Shown piece after piece: positions 1-10,059 of a stretch of DNA of 64,000 nucleotides. Source of the DNA: Ceratobasidium sp. AG-K. Lineage: Eukaryota > Basidiomycota > Agaricomycetes > Cantharellales > Ceratobasidiaceae. How positions within the stretch are numbered: the stretch's first letter is position 1; each line of letters opens with the position of its first letter. Under the pieces are notes generated by a model. That model was given only the letters and a program-made list of their open reading frames with translations. It had not been told where the DNA came from and made no database searches. The DNA lies in the NCBI GenBank assembly GCA_037039685.1, contig JAWNGF010000001.1, positions 186,001 to 250,000 on the forward strand, given 5' to 3'. The position numbers and the translations under genes are program-made.

Positions 1-1221
1 CGGAAGAAACCGCCTGGAGATGGATACCTCTCGTCGAGTGGGCAAACGTGGCGGACGCGGACGGATGGGAACATTGGCCGGTCAAGGGCGGACGATTCAT
101 CCGACGACGAGCCGGCGAATCTCGTTGCGGTTACCAACAGCCCTCGAACGATTGCTGTAGACAACCCTGTCCGCACACCAGCTCGAGATCCTCCTACCCG
201 CGCACCGCTCGGCCGCAAGCTGACCAAGGCGGACAAGGGCCAGACTCTCCGTGTCGGCCCACCCGAGTCTCCGAGCCGGACGAGGAAGCCATCATTGACC
301 GAGGAACACATTGTTACCCGCCAAGCCCAAAAAGAAGACCAAAACCAAGTCGGTCGATGGGGGCGTCGGTCGCAGGGGGAGCTTGAAGAGTAATACGAGC
401 GAGGCTAGACGTGCGAGTTCGGACATTGGGCGGACCAAGGAGCCTGCGAGTTTGATGGCCATTGTCGAAGGACCTGGGCTCGTTCTTCCCTCTGATTTAG
501 TCGCCAAGCGAGCCGAGTCGCCGCGGTTGGCTGTTCCACCTACGCTCGTTTCGCCTGCTACGACGGCAGGCACCCAAGCCAGTCCGTGCGACCTCGCCTA
601 CGCCTCTCAAGAGTGCGCTCAGAACAGGACACCCTCGCCTTTGCCTCCCACTGCTTCTCCTCGGGTCGTGTCTCCTGCCGCTCCTTCTCGAGTGGTGTCT
701 CCTGCCACACTATCTCCGCCTACCACCTCCCCTCCCGCTCAGTCTCCACGCAACAGCATCGTTGAATCGGTCTACGAAACGGCGAAGAAGATTTCGACGA
801 AGGGCGACGCGAGCGACGCGACAGCTTCTGGTCGTCCGCCCATTCCTCCCTCGCCTGGTGTTGCATTGATCTCCTTCAAAGACGGCTGGGCATTACCACT
901 TCCAACACTGCCGACTCGATCTCCACCGCCGGTCCACTCTCGGCCACGAGTGCACGCAAGAGCGTACGCATCAACCCAGACCCGCCAGAAATGAGTGCCA
1001 CACCCGCCGCAACGCCCGGTTCCGAACTCGAAGAGGAGCCTTCCTGGACCCGGGAAAAGCCCACACCTACACCCAGCACGGGTGGATGGACGAGCCGAAT
1101 CGGGAGAGGGTGGGAGGATAGCAGCGACGAGTCGGACGAAGAGTATGAACGCGTCCGACGCGCGTTGGAGAGTAGTTCCAAACACATGGAAGAGGTGAAT
1201 GCGGGCAAGAGCCGGCGGTAA
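1..1221 (+). CDS. 3' part of a gene for a Ser/Pro/Thr-rich, probably disordered protein; two apparent frameshifts
   Basis: An open frame starts before the window and runs in frame 1 to about base 325. Coherent coding then continues in frame 2 (about 325-895) and returns to frame 1, ending at TAA 1219-1221. The text is rich in Ser, Pro and Arg, with repeated VSPA-type motifs around 665-715, and the C-terminus is acidic then basic (DSSDESDEEYERVRRALES). No catalytic domain is visible. I see no GT-AG intron that would join the frames, so the two compensating shifts are either small indels in this copy, assembly errors in homopolymers (for example the A run near 328), or a young pseudogene. I do not recognise the family. 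It converges on the SUMO-like gene downstream. Confidence 0.5.
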
Positions 1222-1535
1222 TTTCTTGAATTGTATTCGTATTTCTTGGTTCATTCTCGGTGGATACATTTGTCTTAATCCCCATGCTCATTTTTATAGG
1301 ATAGATACTCTATTTGGATTGGGCCTTTCATTGTGTTTTACTCATTTATGTGTCTCAGTGTAGAAATTTTATATGATATTCGCAATGAACGAGGGAATGA
1401 GGTACATAAATATAACCATGCGTGCATGGGCGTGATAAAGGTATTTGAGTAGGCGCGGTCGACATTGGAAGGGCGGGGAACAGGGCATCTGGACTGCACG
1501 CGAAATTACGTCTGGCATCAAGGGATAGGCTTCAG
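1222..1535. other. intergenic space between convergent genes
   Basis: This is the short 3'-3' spacer between the Ser/Pro-rich gene (+) and the SUMO-like gene (-). It is AT-rich at 1225-1380, as expected for overlapping 3' untranslated regions. I see no further gene in it. Confidence 0.5.
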
Positions 1536-2664
1536 CTATGCGATAAAGGCACCGCCAACCTAAAACCAGAGTATTAGACGTGTACTTGATCCCGAAAAGG
1601 GGAGAATGACAGACCTGCTGGATATTCGCGTCAATCTCGTCCTTGTCCTCCATTTCATGCTATACGGGATCACATAAGCGACTGATATGCGGGGTTTAAT
1701 GGGGTCCAGATACCATTTTAGGCGTGTCCTCATTTTGCACGCGAGTTCCGTTGTAGAAAAATCGGAATGTGCCTGTTGGACGGTATTAGATGTAAAAATC
1801 GCTGACGTGTGGTATGTAAAAGGCTTGGAGATCGCAATGGACTTACCCGGGGCCTTGTTAAATTGTTCCTGGAGGGAGCGTTAACTAGGGGCGAGGGGGT
1901 AACATTGACCATGGCTTACGTGTGCCTTGTCAAACGCGGCTTTGAGCGGCTTGGTACGCGAAACCTTGAGCTGGAAAGCTACAAACCCCCCATAGCTGAG
2001 CGGACCGAGAGTACGACGCATCGGACCACTTACAAGGCCCTTCCTGGCTACGAATGACCAGCGCGATCTTGGACTGAGTGCTCTCATCTGCGTCCTTGGC
2101 AAAGTCTCCGCCTTCGTCCATGCTCATTTGGGTGTTCTGCGTCGCGAGATCCTCGTCCGCTTCCTGTTGCTTTCTCTGAGCGATTGTTATGTGAGTGTAG
2201 CAGAAAGTCTTACGACGGGGTACGCAGTGATAATTCCACCCTCTGGGATTTCGTGCTGGAGAGCGAGAGTAAGCGCAAGACCGATGATCAGGTAATTGGA
2301 TGCACCATTTTAGGCGTATGATCGCCTTCAAGCACCGTTCCGTTGTACTTGAATACCAGGGCGTCTATGAATAAAATTCGTCATCGGTCCACACTCAATC
2401 GACACCGACCAACCTGGGGTGGTGCGGAATCGTCCTGCGAGCCCATCAGTATAGAGGGGTTTTTCATAGATCAGTAAAACTCACAGCCGCAGCTTGAAAC
2501 ACCTTTCTCAATTGCGATACTTTTTTGACCGCCACTTTGACGTCGGCTAATTCATTTGTCAGCTACGGTCTCCGATCTAAACTAGGCCATCTACCTGCAG
2601 CTCCTTTGGAGTGCGTGATTGTAAGCATCATTTTTCCATCTTGGGAGGCGGGAACGTCGGCCAT
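1536..2664 (-). CDS. tandem SUMO-like protein (two ubiquitin-like domains, C-terminal Gly-Gly)
   Basis: Eleven exons on the minus strand: 2664-2595, 2546-2485, 2434-2414, 2364-2306, 2255-2214, 2175-2034, 1978-1920, 1868-1847, 1772-1714, 1659-1615, 1559-1536. Introns are 38-74 nt with GT...AG ends. The product is about 201 residues. Domain 1 (about residues 12-84) contains FKYNGTVLEGDHTPKM, and an acidic linker follows. Domain 2 contains FRFFYNGTRVQNEDTPKM, then EMEDKDEIDANIQQ-VGG and a four-residue tail AFIA. SUMO precursors end in the same way (QQ-x-GG plus a short tail removed by a Ulp/SENP protease), so conjugation of the mature form is plausible. The two domains share exon structure (59-nt exons 4 and 9, short exons 3 and 8, exons 5 and 10). 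Exon 3 is 21 nt where frame and its partner require 22, so one base seems missing. Rad60/Esc2-like proteins also carry two SUMO-like domains but usually lack the diglycine. Confidence 0.8.
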
Positions 2665-2937
2665 GGTGATGACAGATGAGGGGTGGATGAGGAGCAAATG
2701 TGAATCGAAAATACACACGTGACCGTAACTGAGCATGGTCACGTGGAACAATACGATTGCCAAAGCGAGACACACACAATCGTGCACTTGATTCGTCGCT
2801 TAAGTTCTCCAGATCGCAATATTTAGAGAGTATGCACATCGCCAAAGCGACACAAAATTTAGCCTCTGATAAATACAGTACTACACGATATGCCTGACTT
2901 GAACACAGTACTGCCCATCGCACGCGAGACCCTTGTC

Positions 2938-5900
2938 TCATAGCTCATCCTCGCTTTCAGGTTCCGGCTCAACATACAAAAGGGCTTCCCGAGTAATTCC
3001 CCTCATCTGATGGAAGGTTCTGAGTAAAAGCATAGGGACAGGTCTGGGAAATCTACTGACAACATTCTTGACCTGCTCAGCGCTGGGACGGAGCTGAGGT
3101 TCCCGTGCCCAGCACTGTTCAAGAAGGGCCCACAGAAGATTGCCACATATGCTGCGTGGAGGTATTTTATCCTCTGGCCTAGCTGGAAATCGCCTCCTGT
3201 TTACTACAGCGGTGTAGATGCTCCGATCTGGGACTTGATGAAACGGAACTTGGCCGGTGATGATTTCCTGACGAATCGAGTATCAGAGCATGAACCGTGG
3301 TAAAATTAGGCGGCTTTACAAGTATTGTCTGTAGGCGTTGGTCGTGAATACCTGGTAACGTGTTTAATGGACGATTGCCTACCATTCCGGGCGCATATAT
3401 ATCACCCGCGCGACTCACGGGACTTGATTCCCTGAGTATCTCCGGGGCCTAGAGGATTAAATGGTTAATCTGGTTTTGGGCGCTCAGAGAAACTCCTACA
3501 GTCCAGCGAACTGAGAAGCTGGTGCTCGCGGTCGTGGTGAATGAGACCGTTGACTCGGCGAGGTTGGAATTTCCAAAGTCAATCAGCATTGGGATACCTT
3601 GACTCGAGACAAGAACATTAGCCTTATGAAGCATTGTCAGTATTATAGGGTGAGGTAGGCACAAAATGCGTAACTCCTTTAAGATCACCGTGTACCTAGT
3701 AGTAAAGGTCAACAATCGAGATCAACCTGGAGTCCCAGGGAATTGTTCCCTCACAATATTCTGTGAATGCAGATATTCTAGCCCCCTGCATACGCCGAGG
3801 CTCTGGATTGTAATCATGATTTTCAGTATCAAGTCGAAGATGAAATGGTGAGAGGCCGATCTGTGACGATCACCTACCAGAGAGCATCGATCGGCGGAAG
3901 GCTCTTTGCTCAAATATGCGGTAATGTTTCCATGTTCAGCCCATTCAGACACCATAGCCAATCGCCCACGAAATTCGGAGAACCCGAGGAGTCGTGCCAC
4001 GTTTCGGTGCTGGCACTTGGACCACGCATAGAGCTCCTTGGCTGTGCGCTATGTAAAACCGTGTCGATGACTGGAAGGTACATGTGGGCCGTACAGAGAG
4101 AGCTACCTTTTGATACTTGCCAGCAGATAACGCATCCGCACTCAGCGGACGCATTGCTTTGATAACAACTCGGACCCCGCTCTCAAGAGTCCCAGAGTAT
4201 ACATCACCAAACCCGCCAGTGCCAACGGGATACTCGGAGCAGCTTCGAGAATTCAGGAGTGATGTGAGGTTCTTACACCCCCAATTCACAAGCAGCTCAA
4301 GAAGTTGTGAGAGGGGCTATGACCGGGCAGGTAAGATATGACTTTCAAATGGATGTGGGTACGAACGTGGTCGCTTGTTATGATGGGTGTGATCGACGCT
4401 GGACTCAAAGTCGGGATTCCAGTTTGACCTAAAATGGGGAAGGGATAATATAAGTGTGACGGGAAAGGCGAACTGAGTCCCACCATCTGACGGGGCCGCT
4501 GAATACTACGACATGTCATCGGGGAAGGTCAGCATTGCCTTCGTAGAAGCACGGCCTACTCACCAACTTTACACGGGATGTTGCAGTCAGCAATGATCAG
4601 CTTTGCTCGAGTGGTAGCCCATCCCACTCACTGCCTATACCCACAATATCGCAGCCAGCGATGATCAGCCTTGCTCGAGTGGTACTCCATCCTACTCACC
4701 TCCTATACCCGCAACGTCACAGTCAGCAATGATCAGCCTTGCCCGAGTGATAATCCATCCTACTCACCGGCTATACCCGCGAGGTCACAGCCAGCAATGA
4801 TCAGCCTTGCTTGAGTGGTAATCCATCCTACTCACAAGCTATACCCGCGACGTCACAGCCAGCAATGATCAGCCTTGCTCAAGTGTCAATCCATCCTACT
4901 CACAAGCTATACCCGCAACGTCACAGCCAGCAATGATCAACCTTGCTCGAGTGGTAATCCATCCTACTCACCGTCTATACCTGCGACATCACAGCCAGCG
5001 ATGATCAGCCTTGCTTGAGTGGTAATCCATCCTACTCACCGGCTATACCCGCGACGTCATAGTCAGCGGTGATCAGCCTTGCTCGAGTGGTAATCCATCC
5101 TACTCACCGGCTATACCTGCGAGGTCACAGCCAGCAATGATCAGCCTTGCTTGAGTGTCAATCCATCCTACTCACCGACTATACCCGCAACATCACAGTC
5201 AGCAATGATCAGCCTTGCTCGAGTGTCAATCCATCCTACTCACCGACTATACCCGCAACATCACAGCCAGCAATGATCAGCCTTGCTCGAGTGTCAATCC
5301 ATCCTACTCACCTACTATACCCGCGACGTCACAGCCAGCGATGATCAGCCTTGCTCGAGTGTCAATCCATCCTACTCACAAGCTATACCCGCGACGTCAC
5401 AGTCAGCAATGATCAGCCTTGCTCGAGTGGTAATCCATCCTACTCACCGACTATACCCGCGACATCACAGCCAGTGATGATCAGCCTTGCTTGGGTGGTA
5501 ATTTATCCTACTCACAAGCTATACCCACGACATCACAGCCAGCAATGATCAGCCTTGCTGGAGTGGTGATCCATCATACTCACCTCCTATACCCGCAACG
5601 TCACAGCCAGCAATGATCAGCCTTGCTCGAGTGTCAATCCATCCTACTCACCTCCTATACCCGCGACGTCACAGCCAGCGATGATCAGCCTTGCCCGAGT
5701 GGTGATCCATCCTACTCACCTCCTATACCCGTGACATTTTAATCACCAAGGGTCAGCCTTGCTCGACTGGTAATTCATCCTGCTCACTGACTGTACGCGG
5801 TGCACCGTCCGTGAAGGTCAGCCATATTCAAGCAGCGCTGGGCCCTACGTACTTTCTACTTTCCGGACCAAATTCAGACTATGTTAACCAATGAAATAGG

Positions 5901-6005
5901 AACGAATCTCACTGACCGGCTTTTTCTGTAAAGGATCATGTTAGACGTTCAGTACTTTGATTGGTACCTCTCGCTCACCCCCGAAGAGTGTGCACCCAGT
6001 TGCAT
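2938..6005 (-). CDS. protein kinase K1 (TKL-like) with micro-exon-encoded N-terminus
   Basis: The first exon (6005-5979) would encode MQLGAHSSG and abuts a GTGAGC donor. A 9-nt exon (KKP, about 5912-5920) and about 20 three-base exons down to 4562 follow. The kinase domain lies at about 4300-2938: Gly-loop GTGGFGDVYSG, VVIK lysine, EYLHSQNI, catalytic loop VHGDLKGAN, IDFGNSN, and APE in RWT-APEILRE. It ends in an acidic tail (EPEPESEDEL) with TGA at 2938-2940. HGD replaces HRD, as in the other kinases here. Family knowledge: TKL-like kinases are greatly expanded in Agaricomycetes and their substrates are mostly unknown. Odd points: one micro-exon (5312-5314) reads TAG, and I could not connect the last micro-exon to the kinase exon in phase. 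K1 may therefore be damaged or use another splice path. The kinase domain itself looks intact. Confidence 0.65.
4562..5790 (-). repeat. 68-bp tandem array 1 (intron plus one codon per unit) inside K1
   Basis: About 18 tandem units of 68 bp. On the minus strand each has a donor (GTGAGTAGG), a CTGAT branch-point-like motif about 27 nt before the acceptor, a TATAG acceptor, and exactly three bases before the next donor. The three-base slot varies between units (TTG, GCA, GAG, CCG, CTT, ACG, TCG and others) while the rest is nearly constant. Because 68 is not a multiple of three, plus-strand open frames across the array are rotations of the same repeat and should not be taken as genes. Confidence 0.85.
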
Positions 6006-6248
6006 GGTCGCCAGAATCACGGTTTTGCGTTAACGTATGGCACTAGCGGGGCTATTGAATTGCCTACCATGCTTCAATCTGGTAGTGGGGTAAGCCAGCT
6101 ATGGTGCTACTGTATGGATTGTTGTGGTTCCACGAGCGAGCGCCAGCTGCTGCCTGGGTTCAGGGTCCTTCCCCTCGCTCCCGGATGACACGTGATATCC
6201 CATGGCTGGTAATGTAACGGCCTCCTCCTCCTCATCCCACCGCCGAAT

Positions 6249-8130
6249 ATGAGCAACTTTGTCCAGTAAGTTCCTAACTCAAGTTCATATTTGAGTATTC
6301 CAGTATGATACTGCTTATCAGCGTTGGTCGACTGGCCTCTCTTGCCTCCCACACTCGGTACCTCCTCACTCTGCGCTCCAAGTCCCGTCCAAGCGACTAT
6401 CACCCACTCATCCTCTTCCGACTCTCGCCCGCCACTGCCGATGTTCCCGGCCTCTATGCCATGGAATCCACATGTCCTCATCTAGGAGCCAACCTGTCTC
6501 ACGCCGACGTCAAACTCGACCTTGATCCCGAAATAGACTCTACCAAAAATCGAAATTCTCGTTTGGCTCCCGAGGTCTCGTGATGCCGGGGACTATCTCG
6601 GCAGGCTGTAGATCACTCGCGATCGCTCGGGAGCGCTCAGGAGACCAACGAGCAATCAGCTCGTCCGGGCTCGTAAGGTCTCCCAAGCCCCCACGACCTG
6701 TTACAAGCTCGACGAGATTGTCCTTGTCATCACGAGACCTCACGAGCCAAACGATAATTTCGATTTTTGGTAGAGGAAGAGATGACTGTGGCTGTTGTGT
6801 GTCCCTGGCATCGCTACAACTTTGCCTTGCGTACTGGCGAGAGCTCGACTGGTCTCAAGGCTTCTGCTTACCCGGTTGAGCTGAGAGAGAAGGATGTGTG
6901 GGTTGGAGTGCCTGGGGAGGGGCTATGGGATGTGGTGGAGAAACGACCCATCTCGGAAGGTGTGTCTTGCTGCAACAGTATGTCGGAATCCAGAATCCAA
7001 TATGTGTCGCTTAGACTTTGTCGAGGCTTGTGATCGTCAACTACCGGATCTCGCTATTGCGACCACTGACTCTGCCTCTGACCCGATACCGACCCTTGCA
7101 AGCTTGGACATTTAAGAGGCCGAACCTGAACCGAAAACGCTGATGGAATGGGCATGTCGGATACTAAACACAGCCAATCCTGAGAAAAAGGCATGCTCGT
7201 TTTCCTTCTATTCTCCACGCTGCCATACACCATGTTATTCACCCCCATTCCCCGCAAGTATATTGACATCCGGATATTTTGCCCACCAGGTCGCCCTCAC
7301 ACGACGCGCGGCCGTAGCCTGGCGAACGGGCAAAATCACATCGACTGGTCAAAAAAAGTCCGACCTTCCCAGTCCACCCGACCTACCACCCCGAGAAAAC
7401 CTCGTCACTGTCGAACCCGGGCAGGTTGAAAAACGAGGGAAAGCAGGAAGTGAGCGAAGCCGAATCGCAATCTTGCATGCGTTGGCGAATATCGAGCAGT
7501 GGGCGTATGTGGCTAATTTATGACCGTGATGACAGCTGATTTCGCCGATCGGATTGATTTAGCGTAAGTAGTTGTATAGTTGGTCGAAACATGCTCAAGG
7601 ACATGCATAGCTGGGACATTAGTGCACGATTTGGATAGGTCAAGGTCGCACAGGGTGAAGCCAAGTGGGTATACGACCCTTTTGATGCTCAACATTCCCA
7701 GTCTTGGGTTATTCTCGCCCTCAAACTCCGAGTTAAGGGATGATATTAAATCTTCTCACAGGCATTTCTCTCCCCTCCCAGCCTGCCTCCCACAACTCAA
7801 CGCGTGCTATGGCCCTCAAGCCATCCGCGCCGGACAACGTGACTCCGCCACCGAAATCGTCCGCTCGCCATCAGCTTGCCCATGCACTGTCCACCCTGTC
7901 CACGAAGCTCGAGTACTGGACGTCATTCCAACCACGACCAACAAGTTTAAAGCGGCCTGTAATGCAAAGAGTGTCTAAGCTCTGGAAGTGATTCGTCGGG
8001 ACCAGGTAATGGCTCGTTTCTCTGAATGCTTGAAGGACTAAACTTGCAATTTTCCACGTGAGGACTATAGTCTGGAACAACGGGCACCGCTGGCTCACCT
8101 GGATATACGGATCGTCGAGCAGGGCGACTT
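6249..8130 (+). pseudogene. Rieske-DUF455 gene copy 1, inactivated
   Basis: This region is a close copy of the intact gene at 27971-30053, in the same order and orientation relative to its kinase neighbour. It keeps the start exon (ATG 6249-6251), the first Rieske ligand pair (CPHLGANLSHA) and the second (CPWHRYNFAL). Damage is clear. A 238-bp inverted-repeat element sits between the two Rieske motifs (6538-6775). An in-frame TAA follows the LASLDI segment near 7114. A TAG follows ARFG near 7637. The segment corresponding to the DUF455 DEA-HF motif is largely deleted near 7650-7740. Similarity is lost at about 8130, just before the copia insertion. The duplication includes the upstream array but not closely the kinase domain. 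Confidence 0.85.
6538..6775. mobile_element. MITE-like element with ~45-bp terminal inverted repeats
   Basis: The ends are inverted copies beginning CTCTACCAAAAATCGAAATT and continuing through TCGTTTGGCTC...GAGGTCTCGTGA. Comparison with the intact paralogue at 28250-28262 shows that these 238 bp are an insertion between GAAAT and GAGATGACTG. It encodes no protein of its own, so it would depend on a DNA transposase elsewhere. A target duplication longer than 2-3 bp is not obvious, so I do not assign a superfamily. Confidence 0.75.
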
Positions 8131-8295
8131 AAATTTGATTCCATCCCTGTCAATCAGGGTCCGGCCTTTGACGTCATTTATTTGGGTGCTTTGTGCCCGC
8201 CGACCAAGTCTGGCTGGCGTGGACCTGTAATGGTTGAGGCTGGAGAGATTGCGGCAGAAGCATTGACCCAATCAAAGTCTAAAGCTGGTGGTATG
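8131..8295 (+). other. open frame interrupted by the copia insertion (continues 20884-20934)
   Basis: If the copia element and one copy of its GTATG duplication are removed, the reading frame starting AAATTTGAT at 8131 stays open across the junction and ends at TGA 20932-20934. It reads KFDSIPVNQGPAFDVIYLG at its start and about 70 residues in all. It could be the tail of a gene disrupted first by the segmental duplication and then by copia. I do not recognise the family, and a chance open frame is possible. Confidence 0.25.
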
Positions 8296-8520
8296 TGTAG
8301 AAATAAGAATGTAGATATACAACTGAATGTATCTACAATGCTTAGCGCAGCCTGAGTAATGAGACAAATGAATATATTGGCTGTTGGACAACTACATTGT
8401 ACCAGCTCTTTATATACACGGGTGAAAACCAAAACAAGCGTAAGCAATGTACACATACGCTGGTCTTGATTGTACAGGAATGTTCTATGTGTATATACAT
8501 GTAAATAATAGATTTCAACA
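8296..8520 (-). repeat. copia 3' LTR
   Basis: 225 bp, TGTAGAAATAAG...TTTCAACA on the plus strand. It differs from the partner LTR at only three positions, each TG here against CG in the partner. It is preceded by the target duplication GTATG. Confidence 0.97.
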
Positions 8521-8531
8521 CTCCCCCTCAA
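8521..8531 (-). promoter_or_regulatory. copia polypurine tract
   Basis: On the element strand TTGAGGGGGAG lies directly against the 3' LTR. This is the expected position and composition of the plus-strand primer for reverse transcription. Confidence 0.85.
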
Positions 8532-8601
8532 TCAAGCAAGCGTACACATTCAACAAAATGAGTTAAACATTGGGAACTTCAGTATACACAAAAAATCAAT
8601 T

Positions 8602-9555
8602 TCAATTCCAAAGGTAATCATCCTCATCCATGAAAAGTTGTTGGCCCATAATGGATCCAACAAGATAAGCGAATTGAGGAGTTGGTAGTGCCTTGGTGAA
8701 GGCATCGGCTAAGTTGTCTTGAGTAGGTACGTATACCATTCAAATCTTGCCGTTGTTGATCGCATTGCGTACAAAGTGATGGCGGATGTTGATGTGCTTT
8801 GATCGAGCATGGTATTGCGACTCGGTCGTAAGTGTGAGTGCAGCAAGGTTGTCGGATGCGATCATTGTCGGGTCATTGGATGTGAGGCAGAGTTCTGAAA
8901 AGAACTGTCGGAGCCATAGAGCTTGAGTACTGGCCTGAGAGATTGCCATGTACTCGGCCTCCATAGTCGAAAGGGCAACCGTGGCTTGTTTCTTGGCGCT
9001 CCAAGAGACTGCTGTACCTCCGACAAGGAAAACGGACCCAGAAATCGATTTGCGATCGATAGCGTTGGATCCCCAGTCAGCATCCGAGTAACCTAGTTTG
9101 CCAATGTTGGCACTACTGCCCAATTGATAAGTGAGACCCATGTAAGATGTCCCCTTGAGATAACAAAAGACACGTTTTACAGCGGTAACGTGGGCAGGCC
9201 CAAAACAACTCGAAAATTGCGACAGGCATGTCACAGCAAATGCGATGTCGGGGCGAGTGCAAAGCGCCGCATACATGAGCTTTCCGACCATGGTAGCATA
9301 GGGGTAATTGGGGCGCTGTCCTTTGTGCTTTGCAAGGACAGTGGTCGGGCTGATTGGCGTGTCAGCAGGATAGGCATTGATGAGGCCAGCTTGTTCGACG
9401 ATTGAGTCAATGTATGCGGTCTGCTTAAGCACTAGAATGCGCTTAGAGCGTTCGCGCTCGATCTGCATGCCTAGAAAGTGTTGTACAGGCCCTAAGTTGT
9501 GCATATCAAACGTTGCAAGCAGTTCGCAGATGATGTTATTGGTATCTAGGGGTGT
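8602..9555 (-). pseudogene. copia pol, 3' part: end of RT and RNase H
   Basis: The frame continues exactly from the RT half at 16787 if the gypsy element and one GGTGT are removed (VITTP then LDT). Visible RT-end and RNase H motifs are HNLGPVQHFLGMQIERE, GKLMYAALCTRPDIA, GYSDADWGSNAIDRKS, and TVALSTMEAEYMAIS with the catalytic Glu. A TGA at 8740-8742 follows NNGKI where the conserved tail VYVPTQDNLADAFTKAL resumes in the same frame. This fits CGA to TGA. The natural end is TGA at 8602-8604. Confidence 0.93.
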
Positions 9556-10014
9556 TGTCATAAGCTTCTTCTTGGTGGCTATGAGACAAGCCGCGATGGA
9601 GAGTGGACAGCACTAAGACCTAAGCGACCTCTTGAACCGCAACACACTTAAGTGTCTGTAGGCTCTTGAGGGTAGGGGTGGTTCTAAGTGTCACTCAAAG
9701 GGGATGTTTTGACAAGACAAAACAAGCTGGGGTTACCGGGCTTGTTGGTCCTCTATATATATTCAAGAAGAGGCCGAGTCATAGAAGGCGCAGCCACACG
9801 AGTCACACAAAGCAGCCAAACAGGAGTGTCCATGTGAGTCATGCTGTATGAACAGACATGACTTGTACAAAGCACAGCTGCATTACACAAAGTAACAGGA
9901 AAACCACAAAGAGGTGGCAATGCGGCAGGAAAAGGGAAACAGAAAGTAACGTACACAGCCACAAGACAGGATGAGACGCAGACGAGTCCGATGGAGTGAG
10001 CAAGGCTCACGACA
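9556..10014 (-). repeat. gypsy 3' LTR
   Basis: 459 bp. It differs from the 5' LTR at 13 positions, all transitions, 12 of them at CpG-type dinucleotides. It carries the same TATA-like run (9754-9762) and the 12-nt segment complementary to the PBS (9717-9728). Confidence 0.97.
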
Positions 10015-10028
10015 TTACTCCCCCCTTA
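10015..10028 (-). promoter_or_regulatory. gypsy polypurine tract
   Basis: Element-strand AAGGGGGGAGTAA abuts the 3' LTR boundary. The position and purine content are as expected for the plus-strand primer. Confidence 0.85.
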
Positions 10029-10059
10029 AGGTCCATGAAGGGAACCTGAGGGGACCCAG

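Noticed and set aside
3722..4341. Plus-strand frames over the kinase exons
   Set aside because: They are shadows of the minus-strand kinase coding exons.
5147..5548. Plus-strand 65-residue open frames of the type MLECQSILL... across the arrays
   Set aside because: They are the same repeat read in rotating frames because 68 is not a multiple of three; there is no gene context on that strand.
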